A stretch of DNA of 64,000 nt from Cryptomeria japonica (GCF_030272615.1 NC_081412.1:666110352-666174351); one strand, 5' to 3'. Positions 37,501 to 49,940 are shown, counted from the first letter of the stretch. Numbers and translations: made by a program. The notes: a model not told the origin generated them from the sequence alone.

Positions 37501-38619
37501 TTGACATTTCGGTCTGATTCTCTTCATTTTTCATTGTGAAAATCATCATAATTTGATGGGAAGTCGATTGGATGTGGTAGAGCAGTGAGTTAACTTTATT
37601 TTTTATTTTTGTGGCATTGAATTTCATTGTGTTTTAAATTAGATATCATAGTTTTTCCAAAAAATGTCAAAACCCTGCCTAGCTAGTGTTTACCGAGAGG
37701 AGTAAATAATGTATAGTTTGGTCTCCCATGCATATAAATTCACCCAACTTTGTGGGAAGACCTTTTTTCATGCTATGTATCATATCAGGGAAAAATTTGG
37801 TGGGAAGACCAAGCGATTGGTATTTTGAAGTGGTTGATGATAGAGAGAGGGGTGAGGGGACCCTATGCAACCTTCAGAAGGGTTTGTCGATCAAAACCAA
37901 ATGAAATAGATTAAATTTCTATGAATGTCCTAAGGGTATTGATTGTCACAATCATAGTTTTACTACTGATATTGTTTTTGTTTTGACAGAGTTGTGTTTG
38001 TAAACCCAAGTGTGGACATGTAATGGAGTCATGAGATGTCTTAAGACTACATCAATACTTAACAACAACATAGTGTGTAGGCACCTAAAATATGAAAGGA
38101 CTACATATTGGAAGGCGCATGTGATGATGCCATGAAAGGTCTGATATCCCTATGTATCGAACTGAGAAAACCAGTGAAAGACAAAAAAAAATGCATTGAG
38201 AAGGCAAAAGGTTGAATTGCCTAATGTTTGTTGTTGAAGTGATGTGTGGGGACCTTGCCAAGTCAAATACCTTGTTGTAGTTTCAAAGGGTGGAAAAAGA
38301 ATAAGCATTTTATTTACCGTCCTAATAGACCATCCATCATAACAATTATTACCAATATTGATGTGTGTGTTGCAAACAAAGTTCTAGAGGAAGGCTCTTT
38401 CTATTGTAATACCAAGTGAGTGTTCATAGACCTTCTGTAGGGTCCTCCTAGCCTAGAGTTAGGAGTTTGAAGCCTACATACATTGATTTGGCCTTGTGTC
38501 CATCAATGAGTGCTCACCCAATAGGACAAGTCTGGAGATCGATAATTTTGGAAGTGTGGCATTGTTGAGAGCCAACACTTATGTGTGAACCCTGTCTTCA
38601 TGTATTATGATTAGTTGCC
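34511..38619. other. CACTA 5' internal region, no intact gene; retroelement debris
   Basis: About 4.1 kb without a motif-bearing frame. Near 36840-36910 the sequence TAGCCCCCTCTTAGC followed by GAGTATGAAATTATGC resembles 10297-10350, the PPT-proximal interior of the Gypsy-like element, so part of a relative (minus orientation, LTR to the left of about 36855) is probably inserted here. Its ends and TSD were not found. The region 35391-35651 is a Lys-rich minus-strand frame of low complexity. Confidence 0.5.
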
Positions 38620-41600
38620 ATGATACTTGACCCTATCCTCATGGTGTTGGCTCAATTCACATTAGATGAACATGGAGGTGTGAATATCGAAGCTGAAGAT
38701 AATGATCCCATGGAAGATGACGATCATGAGCCAAAAAACACAATTGAAGATGATGGTACAAATACATTGATCCATGACACATTTAGTACTCGCGCAGCTG
38801 ATCATGATGATGAAGATGACCTTGATGTTGTTCACGATGTCCCTCTACTTGAGAAGGCATCTGAGGCCCTTTACGAAGGCTCGCAAACAACTCTTCTCTC
38901 CGTTGTATTGTTGTTGGTGAACTTGAAGGTTATGAATGGTTTATCCAACATAACAATGTCATGTATGTTAAGGTATGTCATATATGTCATAATAAACTAT
39001 GAATCATGTTGTACCATTAATATTCTTTATATTAACAAATTATATTTTTTTGTTGTAGATTGACAGGTGAGTTTTTGTTACCACCATCAAATATTCTACC
39101 TCGCTCATACCGAGAATTATCTGTCGTTATGAAAGATATTGGAATGGAGTATCAAGCAATAGATTTGTGTCCCAATGATCATATTATATATCACAAACAA
39201 CATGAATTTCGAATTGAATGCCCTGAATGTCATAGCAGTAGATATCGAACAGATCAAATAACAAAAAGGGTTCTTCGTTATATTCCCATTATTCCATGTA
39301 TGCAACGATTATTCAAGCGCACTAGCTTGGCACAATTTATGGATTACCATGCACGCAATAGAAGTTGAGATGACATTATTCGAATGCCTGCGGATGGTTC
39401 AACATTTATGGACATAGAGGAAAAGTGGCCACACTTTAAAGAAGAACCTCATAATTTCAGGCTTTCATTGGCAGCGGACGGTGTCAATCCATTTGGAGAG
39501 ATGAGATCTGTTTACTCAATGTGGCATGTTTTTGTTATCAACAATCACATTCCTCCATGGATGTCAATAAAGAGGGAGCACATAATGTTGGCAATGATTG
39601 TTCCAGGTATTTTATCATTTAAATATAGTCGTCTAAATTTAATTATAAATATTGCAATAAAATGGTCATAATAATTATGTAATGTTTTTGTTCATTTGAT
39701 TAGGTAAGTACCAAGTAAAATATATGAATGTATATATCGAGCCTCTTATCAACGAGTTGTTGGAGTTATGAAATGGTGTCAGTTGTCACTATGTATGATG
39801 TCTCTAGACCAATAGGACAAAGACAATTTCAATTCCATGCGATGCTTCTATGGACAATACACGATGCCCTAGGGCTAACACATTTTTGTGGTATGTTATA
39901 GTGTTTAAGTTTTTCATGAACATTATAATTCAAAAAATTATCATATTTAATCCAATTATACATTATCTTGTAGGTCTTCAAACAAAGGGAAGATTTGCAT
40001 GTCTTGTTTGTGGTCCAAAGATGAAATCTCGTCATTCAAAAAGTTTAAGAAAGTAGGTGTTTGATGAGTATAGGCACTTTCTCCACAAAAATCATAAGTA
40101 TCGAAATATTGAAAAACATATTTTCAATGGGAAAGAAGAGAATACATCAAAGCCATGAAGAATGACACCTCACCTGTGGAAGATGGAATATAATAGAATT
40201 AATCGTCAAGGTAATGTCATTCCATCTATTGGTTTGTCATAAAACATCTTTTCTATTTTGTTTTGTTTACTAATGATGTGATTGATGATCATGAAGGTCG
40301 TGAAGGCATAAATGACCACCTTCCTAAGGGATTAAAAAGTTATCCTCAACAACTTAGTAGGTTGCCCTACTACGAGCAGTTACAAATTGTTCATTTGTTT
40401 GATACTATGCATATTGGAAAGAATATAACAGAGACATTATGGAAAATATTGGATGGAAGGCGTGACAAAGAAAAAATTGTCAAAATATGTAGTGACATTC
40501 AGGATTCCAATCATGCAATGATAAATGTCATTCAATCAAATAGCCATGGAGACTAGATTAATATAAGTGATCTTCCTTGGTTATTAACGGACTAGCAAAG
40601 CAATGCTATAAAAGAAGTCATTCGAAAAATTCGATTTCCCACAGGATTTGCTGCGAACATAAACAATCTCATATCAAAGAAAAGTGAATTTGGGCCAGGG
40701 ATGAAAACACATGATTGGCATACCTTCATTAAGGTAATTCATGTTCATGTGTTTTTAGTATGTATTTAAGTACTGTTTGTACGTGTACTTTTCATTGTAT
40801 TATGTTACAAAAAAATGAAAAGATAATTTTATAATTGTTGCAGTACGTTCTACCTCTATCTCTCCTAGGCGACTTTGACAATAATGTCAAGCAAGTCATA
40901 TATGATCTTGGAAAATACATGAGGTAAGTAGTGATATTTGTTCAGTTCGTTGTATAGATATTATATTTGCTATTTGTTTTACTTGTTATGTAATATATTT
41001 TTTTGTGTCTTGAATATCTTGTAGGTGGTTGTCATGTAAAAAAATCCATAAAGATGATATAAAATATTGGAAGAGAAAAATTCCTCATTTAATGTGTGAA
41101 ATGCAAAAGTGTCTACCTCCAGCTTTTTTCAATGCACAAGAACACTACCTCATACACCAAGTTGAGGAGATTGAATTGTGTGGACCTGTACACACTAGGT
41201 CAATGTGGATGGTTGAGAGGCATTTGAGATTTTTTAAGGCTTTGGTTCGACAAAGAGCACATCCTGAGGGTTCTATGGTGGAGGGATATATGGTATACCA
41301 GACTATGGTGTACATTTTTGTATATCTTCCTAAGTTTGCAGCAAAGATCCACATGGATCGCATTTGGGATCCCAACCCCTATAACAAATTCGAAGGGGAG
41401 TACTTGATGGGGAAAGGTAGATTGAGGAAAGTGAGAGGTAATTCTAAGATGTTATTGTAGTTAATTAATTCTTAATCTTCAAAATAAATCGGTTGTAAGA
41501 CGTCTATTAATTTTTTGTACAGTTGGTCGAGAGTGGGATGCACTACATTTGTATATTGCAAACAATCTTAATTGGATAACGGTATGGATTGAACGTTGTC

Positions 41601-42836
41601 AACATTCTGGACGCACATTAACATGGGAAGGTGTGGCTTCATTGGTTAAAGAAGCTCATCGTAATGGAGATTCCAATGTTACGCAAAAGGAAATTGATTT
41701 AGCATATGGTTTAAGAGATAAACAGGTACATATAAATTTATTAATCACCCATATGTTTATCAACTCACAATGCAATAAATTTTACATGTTTGACATATCG
41801 CAGGTCAAACACCACAACGCTATGTGCTGCAATGGTCATAAATTTTGCATAAAAAAGTTGGATGACACGAGGAAAACTTGTGACACAGGTACCAAGCAAA
41901 AATGCAGGTACCTAAATTCAATAGAGTGCCCACAGAAGATGACAAGAGAATTGCCTACTAGTAAGGCTATTCAGTCGTGGCTGATCGGCTACGAGAATTG
42001 AGTGGGCATACACAACATTCGAGTGCATCCGTCACACAGGTAAATATGCTAAATGGAAATTGTTTCAAATTGAATACTTTACCAATAATCTAATTGATGT
42101 TGAGTTCCAACATAAAGTGACTATATTTGTTTTAAATAAGCAAGCAATGATAACAATGTGCATGACATTGGAATGCAGCCTGCTAATCGTGAAACACCAC
42201 CTGTACATGAAGGTCCAGATGTGCATCCCAATAGTGGAGGTATTCATTTGCTATTCAAATTTATTTATTTAGCTATTAATACAATTAAACATCTTAATTT
42301 GTAATTAGAGTAGTAATTAATGTAACCTTTTTTGTTAATATTTTAGAGCATGTAGTCAGTGGGGACCAAGTGGAGCATGATCTAGGTACACAACGTCAGG
42401 AACGTTATGTTCCCCACTCAGGTAAAGAGGACCATTGTTATTCCTTTAAACAAATATAATTGCAATTGGTGTTCAGCATTAATGTAACCTTTAGTATTTC
42501 AATTTCAGATGATCTAGAGGGTGCTTAGCATGTTGAGGTTGAGGCTACACAAAATGATGTGGCCCCATCAGGTAAAGAGTGCAACAGTTATGTTCTCTAA
42601 ATTAATGAAATACTTGTAACAATAAAAAAAAAAGAATTTAACCCATTTCTTTGTTATTGCAGAGGACCCCCCTTCGCTTCAGTGTCCTCGTCCTCAGTAT
42701 AGGACTAGGCGTACATCAAGATCATGAGCAGTTGGTGGAACATCTGCAGAGGGGGGAAATGATGAAGAAACCGATGTTCCACTTAATCTTTTCATAGCTT
42801 CAAAGAAAAAACAAAAAAAAGAAATGATTGTAATCT
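38620..42836 (+). pseudogene. CACTA tnp2-type transposase gene, multi-exon, decayed
   Basis: Homology to plant En/Spm TNP2 is clear from YRELSVVMKDIGMEYQAIDL, VLRYIPIIPCMQRLFKRTS and LAADGVNPFGEMRSVYSMWH (Transposase_21 region, about 39110-39600). MKTHDWHTF (about 40700) and CGPVHTRSMWMVERHLRFFK (DUF4218 region, about 41180-41250) follow. GT-AG introns fit at 38973-39058, 39607-39703, 39891-39973, 40734-40843, 40924-41024, 41438-41522 and 41726-41803; splicing the first gives a continuous frame. Stops at 39366-39368, near 39770 and near 40053 break the frame, and a frameshift lies near 39790. Exons after 41804 encode a C-terminal tail with KFCIKKLDDTRKTCDTGT. Start not certain; 38620 is the first Met of the first visible exon. 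Confidence 0.88.
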
Positions 42837-45800
42837 AACTTATTTGATAATGACTGATTTTTATGTGTTAGTGAATGTAATTATGTGCTAATTAATGGTT
42901 ATGGATGATATGTGTTAATTAATATTGATGAATGTTGTGTGCTAATTAATGTTAATCAATGTTATGTGTTAATAAACGTTATGTGATATTAATGAATGAA
43001 TGCTATATTTTATTAATGGTAGAAAGAATGAATGAATGAATGTTATAAGATGCTAACATGGAATTTAGAGTGATGTTAGGGGGGGGAGGGGCCAAATGAG
43101 CTTCCACCTTCATGTGGTTGGCCCTGTTAAGTAGAGAATATTAAACTATTCTCAAAACCAAGCGAAGCTCAACAAGATAACACACTTTTCAATATTTCAT
43201 TATGTTGCAAAGTTAATCTTATTGAATAATGTATATTGAATCTTAATTGCAGGGTCCAACAGAGCCAACACGAGCAACAACACCACAAGTTGTTGGGTAT
43301 AATGAACTCCCATATTGTCTTGTCTGTACACGAACAATATGAGTTGCTTCTAGTGTTGATATCCAAGGTGGGACTGTAAAAGTTATGAATATGCCTCATC
43401 CTTGTAAGTTTTTTTATTACTTGTCCTTTTCTTTAGCATTTTGTTACTTCATGAATGAGATGTTTTCAGATGTCTATTCCATGAATACCTCTCTATTGTA
43501 AGATTCATGATCTCGCTTCTGATTCAACTCTTTATATGTCCTAAAATTGTATGAGCCTAATAGCTTCTACTCTTGTTGATAGTTTGGTGGCTCTAAACAA
43601 TGGCTCCTTCAAAGAAGCGTGATCCTTGTAATTTTAGCCTTCCATGATGTGAAAAAGAGTTTATGTTATGAATAATGGTCCAGATGATTTAGATATTTCT
43701 TATTATGTTGAGTATGAGTAAATTTGGGCGTCCTTGGCTATGGTCACTATTTTGTACTAATTATTGTCATTTAGTATGATTTGAGAATGGACTTCAAGTA
43801 ATCATGAGGGTGAAAACAATATTCAAGTGTAAGGGGGTATGCGGCCTTGACCAAGGGATAAACAAGAAAAGAGGTATGTTGAGTGCATATATACATTTTA
43901 TATTGCCATGATATAAGTAAGATATCAAACATGTAACTTAGATTGATTTGCAATTTTATTCATAAATATTAGATCTTCCTTGCAATTTCATTCTTGGTAT
44001 CTCTATCAATCATGTTGCTAAATGAAAATCCTAAACCTCTCTCATTGATGCATGGACATATAGAACGTTGTTGTTTCTACACAAAGGATTGTAGGAATTG
44101 CTTTCAAAAACTATCAAAAAATTGTTAAACCTTAATAGTTCAAGAATCCCTAAATTCATTGGTGAGAGACCTTCTCAAGTGAGAAATTCTAGTGAAGGTT
44201 GTGTAACATTATTTTGAGAATGTATGGCAGTGCATGAAGGTTGTATAATTGTGTTGGGAGAATTGACAGATGATTGACAACAATGACTGTGGCAGCCAAG
44301 TCACTTAGGACAATCGGCAAGATATGATTTGTTTCCACTTATTAGGGCCTCCAAACCCCTTTAAAAGTTTCCAAGGATCACTACAACCCTATCTCAGATG
44401 TCCACCACATAATAAGATTATTCATTTCATCATACTCCCAAAAACTCAGTCTTCATTTGTTCACTAGGACAGCCACACACTATCTAGGGACAGTCATAAA
44501 GTTCTTGATAATTTGCCCTACCCAAGGGCCACAATAGCTTGTAAAGGGTCTGCACTAACCCTCTGCACCCCTCACTACCTTCCTCCAAACACCAAGGGGG
44601 TCTATCTTGCACTTACAACTTCAAATCTGCCCTCGATGTTGCACTAGGTCTGATACATGACCAATATCATACCAACAGTCACCATTTGCACGTGCCAATG
44701 AATCTTGGAGACCTACAAAGCATGAAAACATGAAAGATAATATCAATATACATGTTCTTTTGCTTTGGAGAATATGAAGTGTTGGTAATCACAATGTACA
44801 CAGATTGATTTTAGTAGTAAATCCATAGAAGTAACCATTCAAAGTAGTGCAGTTTCATTGTAGTCTAGTATGGCAATGTGAAAATCACAACCTGTATGTT
44901 TCCTGCAAAACCTCAAAAGCATAATTTATTTCGTTCAGATATTTGAAAGTTGAAAAGCCAGAAAGTGAAAACTTATGTAATAGTTGTGCAATCCTATGAA
45001 TTTGTATTTCAAGCTTGGGGAAGCATGTTGAAGTTACTTTCAGATACTACACATGTATTCTTTATTGTATGCCTTTACTATGATACCACAGTTGCTTCCT
45101 TATTTGAACAAAAGTTTGTTTAATCTTAAGGAAATGAATATGAACTGTATGAGAGGGCATCTGTTGTTTTCTTTACTGTATTTCTAAGAAATATTTTTAC
45201 TAGTGTTTGTATGCTACTATTGCTTTGGAGGGGTCCTCATTGTATAGGTTCATTTGGAACTAGATTAGATTTGCTTTGGTCTTTTTGTAATATTTAGATT
45301 TTGGGTGAGTATATACTATATAGACAGTGTATTAAGAGTTGGAGACCATTTCATTCTTAGATGTTTTTAAACAAGTTTTATGGGGGTTGAAAAGGAATTT
45401 CCACTTGACTGTAGCTTTGGAGTATAAAACTCATGTATCAAATTAGGCCTTGTGCCAAGGGGTTTGCTACAAATAGATATCAGCATGCAAGGATGAGAGA
45501 GCATAAATATTTTGCATATCATGTGACTATAGAGCCATTACTACTAGTTTAAATTACCCTCTCACAACTTTAAACTTTTTTATGTCAGTAGGGAAGGATT
45601 TAATTCAACTTTGATACCTGTTATTATTGACTGTCTTCCATCTACCTGCATACCCACATCAAAAAGCATCAACAAGAATGATTTTATGCATCAAATCTTA
45701 CTCAAGCATGAAGGTACAAAAAGTTATTAACCATACTACTGGGAATGGAGTATGTACATCACAAAACCACTGGCACTCATGGTGGTGCTACATATCATTT

Positions 45801-45973
45801 CACCCCCCTCCTTGAGAGTTCAATTCATTAATGTATGGCTTCAACAACCTTCTCCCTAAGCTTTCCTACTCAAAATTTAGTGATTGGAGAACTAACATTA
45901 CTGGCAAGGAGATGTTAATGAACTGAGTAGATTCTTTCTTCAAGAGAGATTAACAGGAATAGAAAATTGTAAT
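42837..45973. other. CACTA 3' internal region, no gene seen
   Basis: AT-rich, with TTAATGAATG/TTATGTG-type simple repeats at 42850-43060 and a short GGGGGGGAGGGG run near 43080. Short frames on both strands lack motifs. If a second CACTA gene (tnpA-like) existed here it has decayed beyond what I can read. Confidence 0.5.
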
Positions 45974-46984
45974 TTGGGAGCATTGAGTATTAGAGGAGGA
46001 TATGAGGAAAAAGATGAGAAGGTAGCCAGATATGTCAATGGCTTGAAGTATCATTTGCAAGATGAGATTGGTCTACAAGTGCCAAGGACCATTGGTGAAT
46101 GTTTTCAATTGGCTATTAGAGCAAAAGAAAAGGTGAAGAGGAGACAAGAAAGGTTGGGAAGAGGAGGTAACTCAAATAGAGGAAGAGGTGGAAGAGGTCA
46201 AGGACCAAGCAATGAGGACAAGGGAAAGCAATCATTTTCAGAATCAAGGGGTGGATACAATCAGAGAGGAGGAAGGGGATTTGAAGGAAGAGGCACATTT
46301 AGATGTTATAATTGTAATGAACCAGGGCACCCATCATTCAAATGTCCTAAATGGAGTGACGATAAGAAAGATAGGAGGGTAAACTTGACACAAGAAGACA
46401 CAAAAGGAGAAGAACAAGAACTTATCTTGGCATTTCCAGAGTAAGGAGAGTTATTACTCATGGGGAAAGTACAACCATCACAGCAAGAGAGGATCTTCAG
46501 GACAAATTGTCTAATCCATAGCAAGGTATGCAATTTGATTGTTGATTCGAGGGCTTGTCACAATTTGGTTGCTTATGAAGTAGTCAAAAAGTTGAATTTA
46601 CAAACCCTTGCACATCTTAAGCCATATTTTGCTACATGGGTTAGTGAAGGTCAGAACATGTTTGTAAAGGATCAAGTAGTCATAAATTTCTCCATTGGGA
46701 AGTATGTTTATAGCATTTTATGTGATGTCATGGATATGAGTTGTGGTCATTTAATTTTGGGCAGACCTTGGCAATATTCTAGAAGAATTATACATGATGG
46801 TTACACAAACACCTATTTGGTTCATAAGGGTAAGATGACATATAAGTTAAGCCCATTGATTCAAGGAAGAAAAGACAATATTGTTATGTTTTTTGGTGAT
46901 AAGTTTTGTGTTTTGCATATACATAAAGGTTTACTTGGATTAAATGAAGGAAAGGTTGACAAATTTGCGGTGATCTCTTGGTGA
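45974..46984 (+). pseudogene. Gypsy-type gag and protease fragment inside the CACTA element
   Basis: The first frame (45974-46441) has VARYVNGLKYHLQDEI and ECFQLAIRAKEKVKRR, typical of the retrotransposon gag domain of plant Gypsy elements. A Gly/Arg-rich tract and one CX2CX4HX4C knuckle (CYNCNEPGHPSFKC, near 46310) follow. The next frame (46460-46984) is a retropepsin-like domain where LIVDSRACHNLV occupies the place of the DSGAS active site; Gly has become Arg, so it should be inactive. HLILGRPW matches the flap-distal conserved block. No RT follows. It ends about 100 bases before the CCGACGA-rich subterminal region. Whether it inserted or was captured is open. Confidence 0.85.
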
Positions 46985-47090
46985 CCACACCACAATTAGG
47001 ACAATGATCTCAAACACACTTTTTACCGTTCTCTTGGTGATTGTGCCCAATTGTGTATGTCTTGCTTATATATGAAAATGGCATTTTGCA

Positions 47091-47832
47091 GCTTTCCACC
47101 GACGATGTATTTGAGATGTCTTTCATTTAAATATGGCATGAGCTTAGTCCTAGAGTGAGACTAGGGAGTTGGACCATCTCAACCATGGTGTGCCTAATCA
47201 TATTAGCTTGAAACCAGTGCACCTCATATTAGCCTCAAACCTATGCCCCCTACTGGTAGGTGGTGGGGATAGAATATCATTCGCTGTACATATCAATGAC
47301 TGGATAATAATAAAAAAAATTTATAAAAATATTATTATCGTCAGAATTACGACAAATACCAAGCTTTCCACCGACGATGAAATCGTCGGACGTACAGCGT
47401 TCTCGTCGATGAAAAGGTTCTGGAGTCGTCGCACTTCCAACTCAAACTACACAAACATCCGACGAGGATGTTGTACATGCGACGACACTTCGTAGTCGGA
47501 CGATCGTCGATGCATATTAATGGACCGACGAAACAAGCGTTGGACAAACAGCATCACCGTCGGTGCAAAGTTCCAAATTTCCGTCGACTTTCTGACGAAT
47601 TCTACAAAAGCATCCGATGGCGATGCTGCATGTCCGACGACTTTTTTGACCGGAAGAGCGATCATGCCCACCATCGGCAGAGTCCATGGGATTGTCGTAT
47701 TTCCGACGGTCAGGGGCATCATCGACAAGTCCGACGATGAGTTTTCGACAACTACTTTTGTCGGCACTCCAACGAAAATTAGTCGCAATTCCGACAATCG
47801 GCTGTCGGAAATTAGCTCCGAATGTACTAGTG
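47091..47832 (+). repeat. CACTA right subterminal repeat region and TIR
   Basis: Dense copies of CCGACGA, TCGTCGG, CCGTCGG and TCCGACGG in both orientations, mostly between 47359 and 47820, ending in the inverted TIR. Such clustered subterminal motifs bind the element-encoded TNPA-like protein in En/Spm. The word AGCTTTCCACCGACGATG occurs twice (47091-47108 and 47362-47379), bracketing a 253-bp segment without CGTCG words. The many overlapping frames here are by-products of the repeat. Confidence 0.85.
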
Positions 47833-47835
47833 ATT

Positions 47836-48317
47836 TATTGAAAAAATCAATATAAAACTGAAATCCATTTTTTAGATTCATTGAAAAGGATTCTTGGAAC
47901 TATAATTTGAGTAGAGTTTTGAACGTTTAGTTAATAGTTATCATATGTCATGACAAATATTTTTAAAATAAATAACTAAAAATGGATACATTATTTCTAT
48001 ATCCTCAAATCCAAACATGAGAACAAAGAATAATTTATGCAGTTATGAAAATATATGTTGTTGGCACACATAAAATTATAATTGCAGTTACAATTGAATC
48101 ATTCTCTTCATATATTTTTATATTGAAATGTATGTTATTGTCGCACAAAATTTCATTTATAAATTGACTCCTCTACAATTTATTTTAGATAATTTATTCC
48201 AAATCCTCTCTACAGATATCACATTTTTACTTGACCAACATTACAACAAGAGTATGTCACAAAGAGATGACCATACCATAGAAGAAAAAAATATGTTTTT
48301 ATGCTCGGCGAAGAGAA
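47836..48317. other. No gene seen; right flank of the CACTA insertion
   Basis: AT-rich sequence between the CACTA TSD and the LINE TSD. No motif or repeat recognised. Confidence 0.5.
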
Positions 48318-48332
48318 GTTGCAAAAGTTGTT

Positions 48333-49925
48333 TTTGATATTAAAAGTAGCAAAACAAGGGTGTTGTCCCCAAATACAAAAGTCCAGAGGGTATAACCAAA
48401 CGGATACCCAATAGTAGCACATTAACAACATATTAATCGACACTACAAGGATAAGAAAACCCTATCAACGGCACATTAGTAGCACTTCCACAACAAAACA
48501 AGGGAAAAGAAAACCCTATCAAGCCAAAAACCCAAAACCCAACTCAAGGAGGGGGAGAAGCACCCGGACCTTGACAAAGAGGGGTTTGGGAGAAGGGAGA
48601 AGACTTCCCCTTCCACCTATGACAATGGACAGTCTAGGCAATACTATCACAAGGATCCACAATGGAAGGATCGAGCAGGAAGGTCTCTGCAGCAAATCTA
48701 TCCTCCATGGAAACAAATTGTTGTAGCAAGCCAGTAGAAGGTTTCAACAATAAAAAAACATCAAAAGCAGGTTCAGTAGGAGTAGAACGGGGTTGCAGAA
48801 TAGGAGAACCAGGGGTGGGGATCTCAATAGAGGAGGCCAAAACAGTAGAAGCGAGAGGATCAATAGGAGTATTAGTAGTAGTGAGTGGCTCAACCTCCTC
48901 CTGGGAAGGGATAACATCCTCATGAGAGGAGTCAACCATGACTGTCAAATGATCAACAGAAGCATTCTTCCACCAAGTAGCCCTCATAATCCAACAGTTG
49001 CATCCATGGCACTTCCCCAACCATAAGAACCACATCTCTTGAGAGAGGCAAACAGATGTGAATGTCAATTAAAAAAGGGGCAAAAGTAGAGCACTCCATA
49101 GAAGACGTGGCATCATCCACCTTCAAGAAACATCCAATGGAGTTGCCAATGGCCTCGTAGCACAAGAACTCCTAGAAATGGAGAGGAAGATTAGGAAGGC
49201 GAACCTAAACTGGATGCACATTAACTGGTTCAGTAAGGGGGTTAAAGGATGTTGTCTGGGGCTTTAAAGAAAGGGACTGGTCTCGCTAAGCCCACAACTT
49301 ACCCAATACCAAATCTTTTTCCAAAGAAGAAATAAAGATAGCAATGAAAAACCCCTTAGCGCAAGGATAGAGCTCAATGTTATGTACAACCAAAGACTTC
49401 CAAGAATCACTCACCCAACGATGGAGGTTTTGGAAGTGAAGGCCGAAGTCTAGCAAATCTACCCAACAATGCATGGCAATGATAGATTTCAATATTATCC
49501 ACAACATCATGTCCACAAACCACAACAGGAGAGGATTTGGCACAAGGAAGAGGGCAAATCCCCTTAGAAGGACGAGTAGCAACTCTAGCCACTCGAGAAA
49601 AACTTCGTCTAGAAGGTCTGGAATGGGCCACAACATCAGCAGGACCAGGAGCAATCTCATCCTTAGCACCACTGCCAGTTGCAATAGGACCACCAACGAG
49701 AAGGGGTGGGAAAGGACCCGAACCAGCCAGAGTTGCATCACCAACAGGGACATCGCCACACCGTGATGCAATCGCAAAGCCACCACCATCAATACTCTTG
49801 GCACCGACAGGAGGAATGGGGGAATCCATCCGCAACATGCGCTTTCAAACCCTGTAAGGCGGGAGAGTTGTTGGAGTGTGTAATTGTTGGAGACATCAAG
49901 AGATTTACACAAGAAAGATGATTAT
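48333..49925 (-). mobile_element. L1-type LINE derivative lacking ORF2, 15-bp TSD
   Basis: Flanked by GTTGCAAAAGTTGTT (48318-48332) and GTTGCAAAATTTGTT (49926-49940), 14 of 15 identical, the long TSD left by target-primed reverse transcription. The minus strand reads 5' leader, ORF1 with a DUF4283-like domain, then directly a 3' UTR rich in TTTTG words that ends CTACTTTTAATATC. There is no endonuclease or RT. It is about 1.6 kb and GC-richer than its surroundings. The LINE-type 3' UTR next to ORF1 implies an internal deletion in the ancestor rather than 5' truncation. Confidence 0.82.
48519..49838 (-). pseudogene. LINE ORF1 (DUF4283-type RNA-binding protein), frameshifted
   Basis: Starts MLRMDSPIPPVG at 49838. 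The Pro/Gly-rich N-terminus is followed, after a frameshift near 49430, by HRWVSDSWKSLVVHNIELYP and CAKGFFIAIF, the core of the DUF4283 domain found in plant L1 ORF1 proteins. It continues in VRLPNLPLHF (about 49180) and YEAIGNSIGCFLKVDDATSS (about 49150-49090), the next conserved block. The acidic Pro/Thr/Ser-rich C-terminus (49068-48634) is followed by stops. Several frame changes mean the protein is not made intact. The CCHC knuckle sometimes present in ORF1 is not seen. Confidence 0.8.
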
Positions 49926-49940
49926 GTTGCAAAATTTGTT

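Larger units (their letters stand above)
34381..47832 (+). mobile_element. CACTA (En/Spm) DNA transposon, full length, 13.45 kb, TSD ATT
   Basis: The left end CACTAATACATTTGG (34381) matches the inverted right end CACTAGTACATTCGG (47832 leftward) at 13 of 15 positions. Both are flanked by the 3-bp duplication ATT (34378-34380 and 47833-47835), the length CACTA elements make. Subterminal regions are rich in CCGACGA/TCGTCGG words. Inside is a tnp2-type transposase gene in plus orientation, decayed by several stops, and a Gypsy gag-protease fragment. The element is probably no longer autonomous, but its ends look well preserved. Confidence 0.92.

Noticed and set aside
47169-47881. Several overlapping frames of 90-144 codons on both strands
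   Set aside because: They arise from CGTCG-rich subterminal repeats that lack stop codons; not genes.
48441-48475. CACTACAAGGATAAGAAAA looks like a classic CACTA terminal repeat
   Set aside because: It lies inside the LINE 3' UTR bounded by a 15-bp TSD. No inverted partner or 3-bp TSD was found.
49286-49912. Leu/Val-rich 208-codon minus-strand frame that resembles a membrane protein
   Set aside because: Its first two thirds are an out-of-frame reading of LINE ORF1; only its last third coincides with the true DUF4283 frame.
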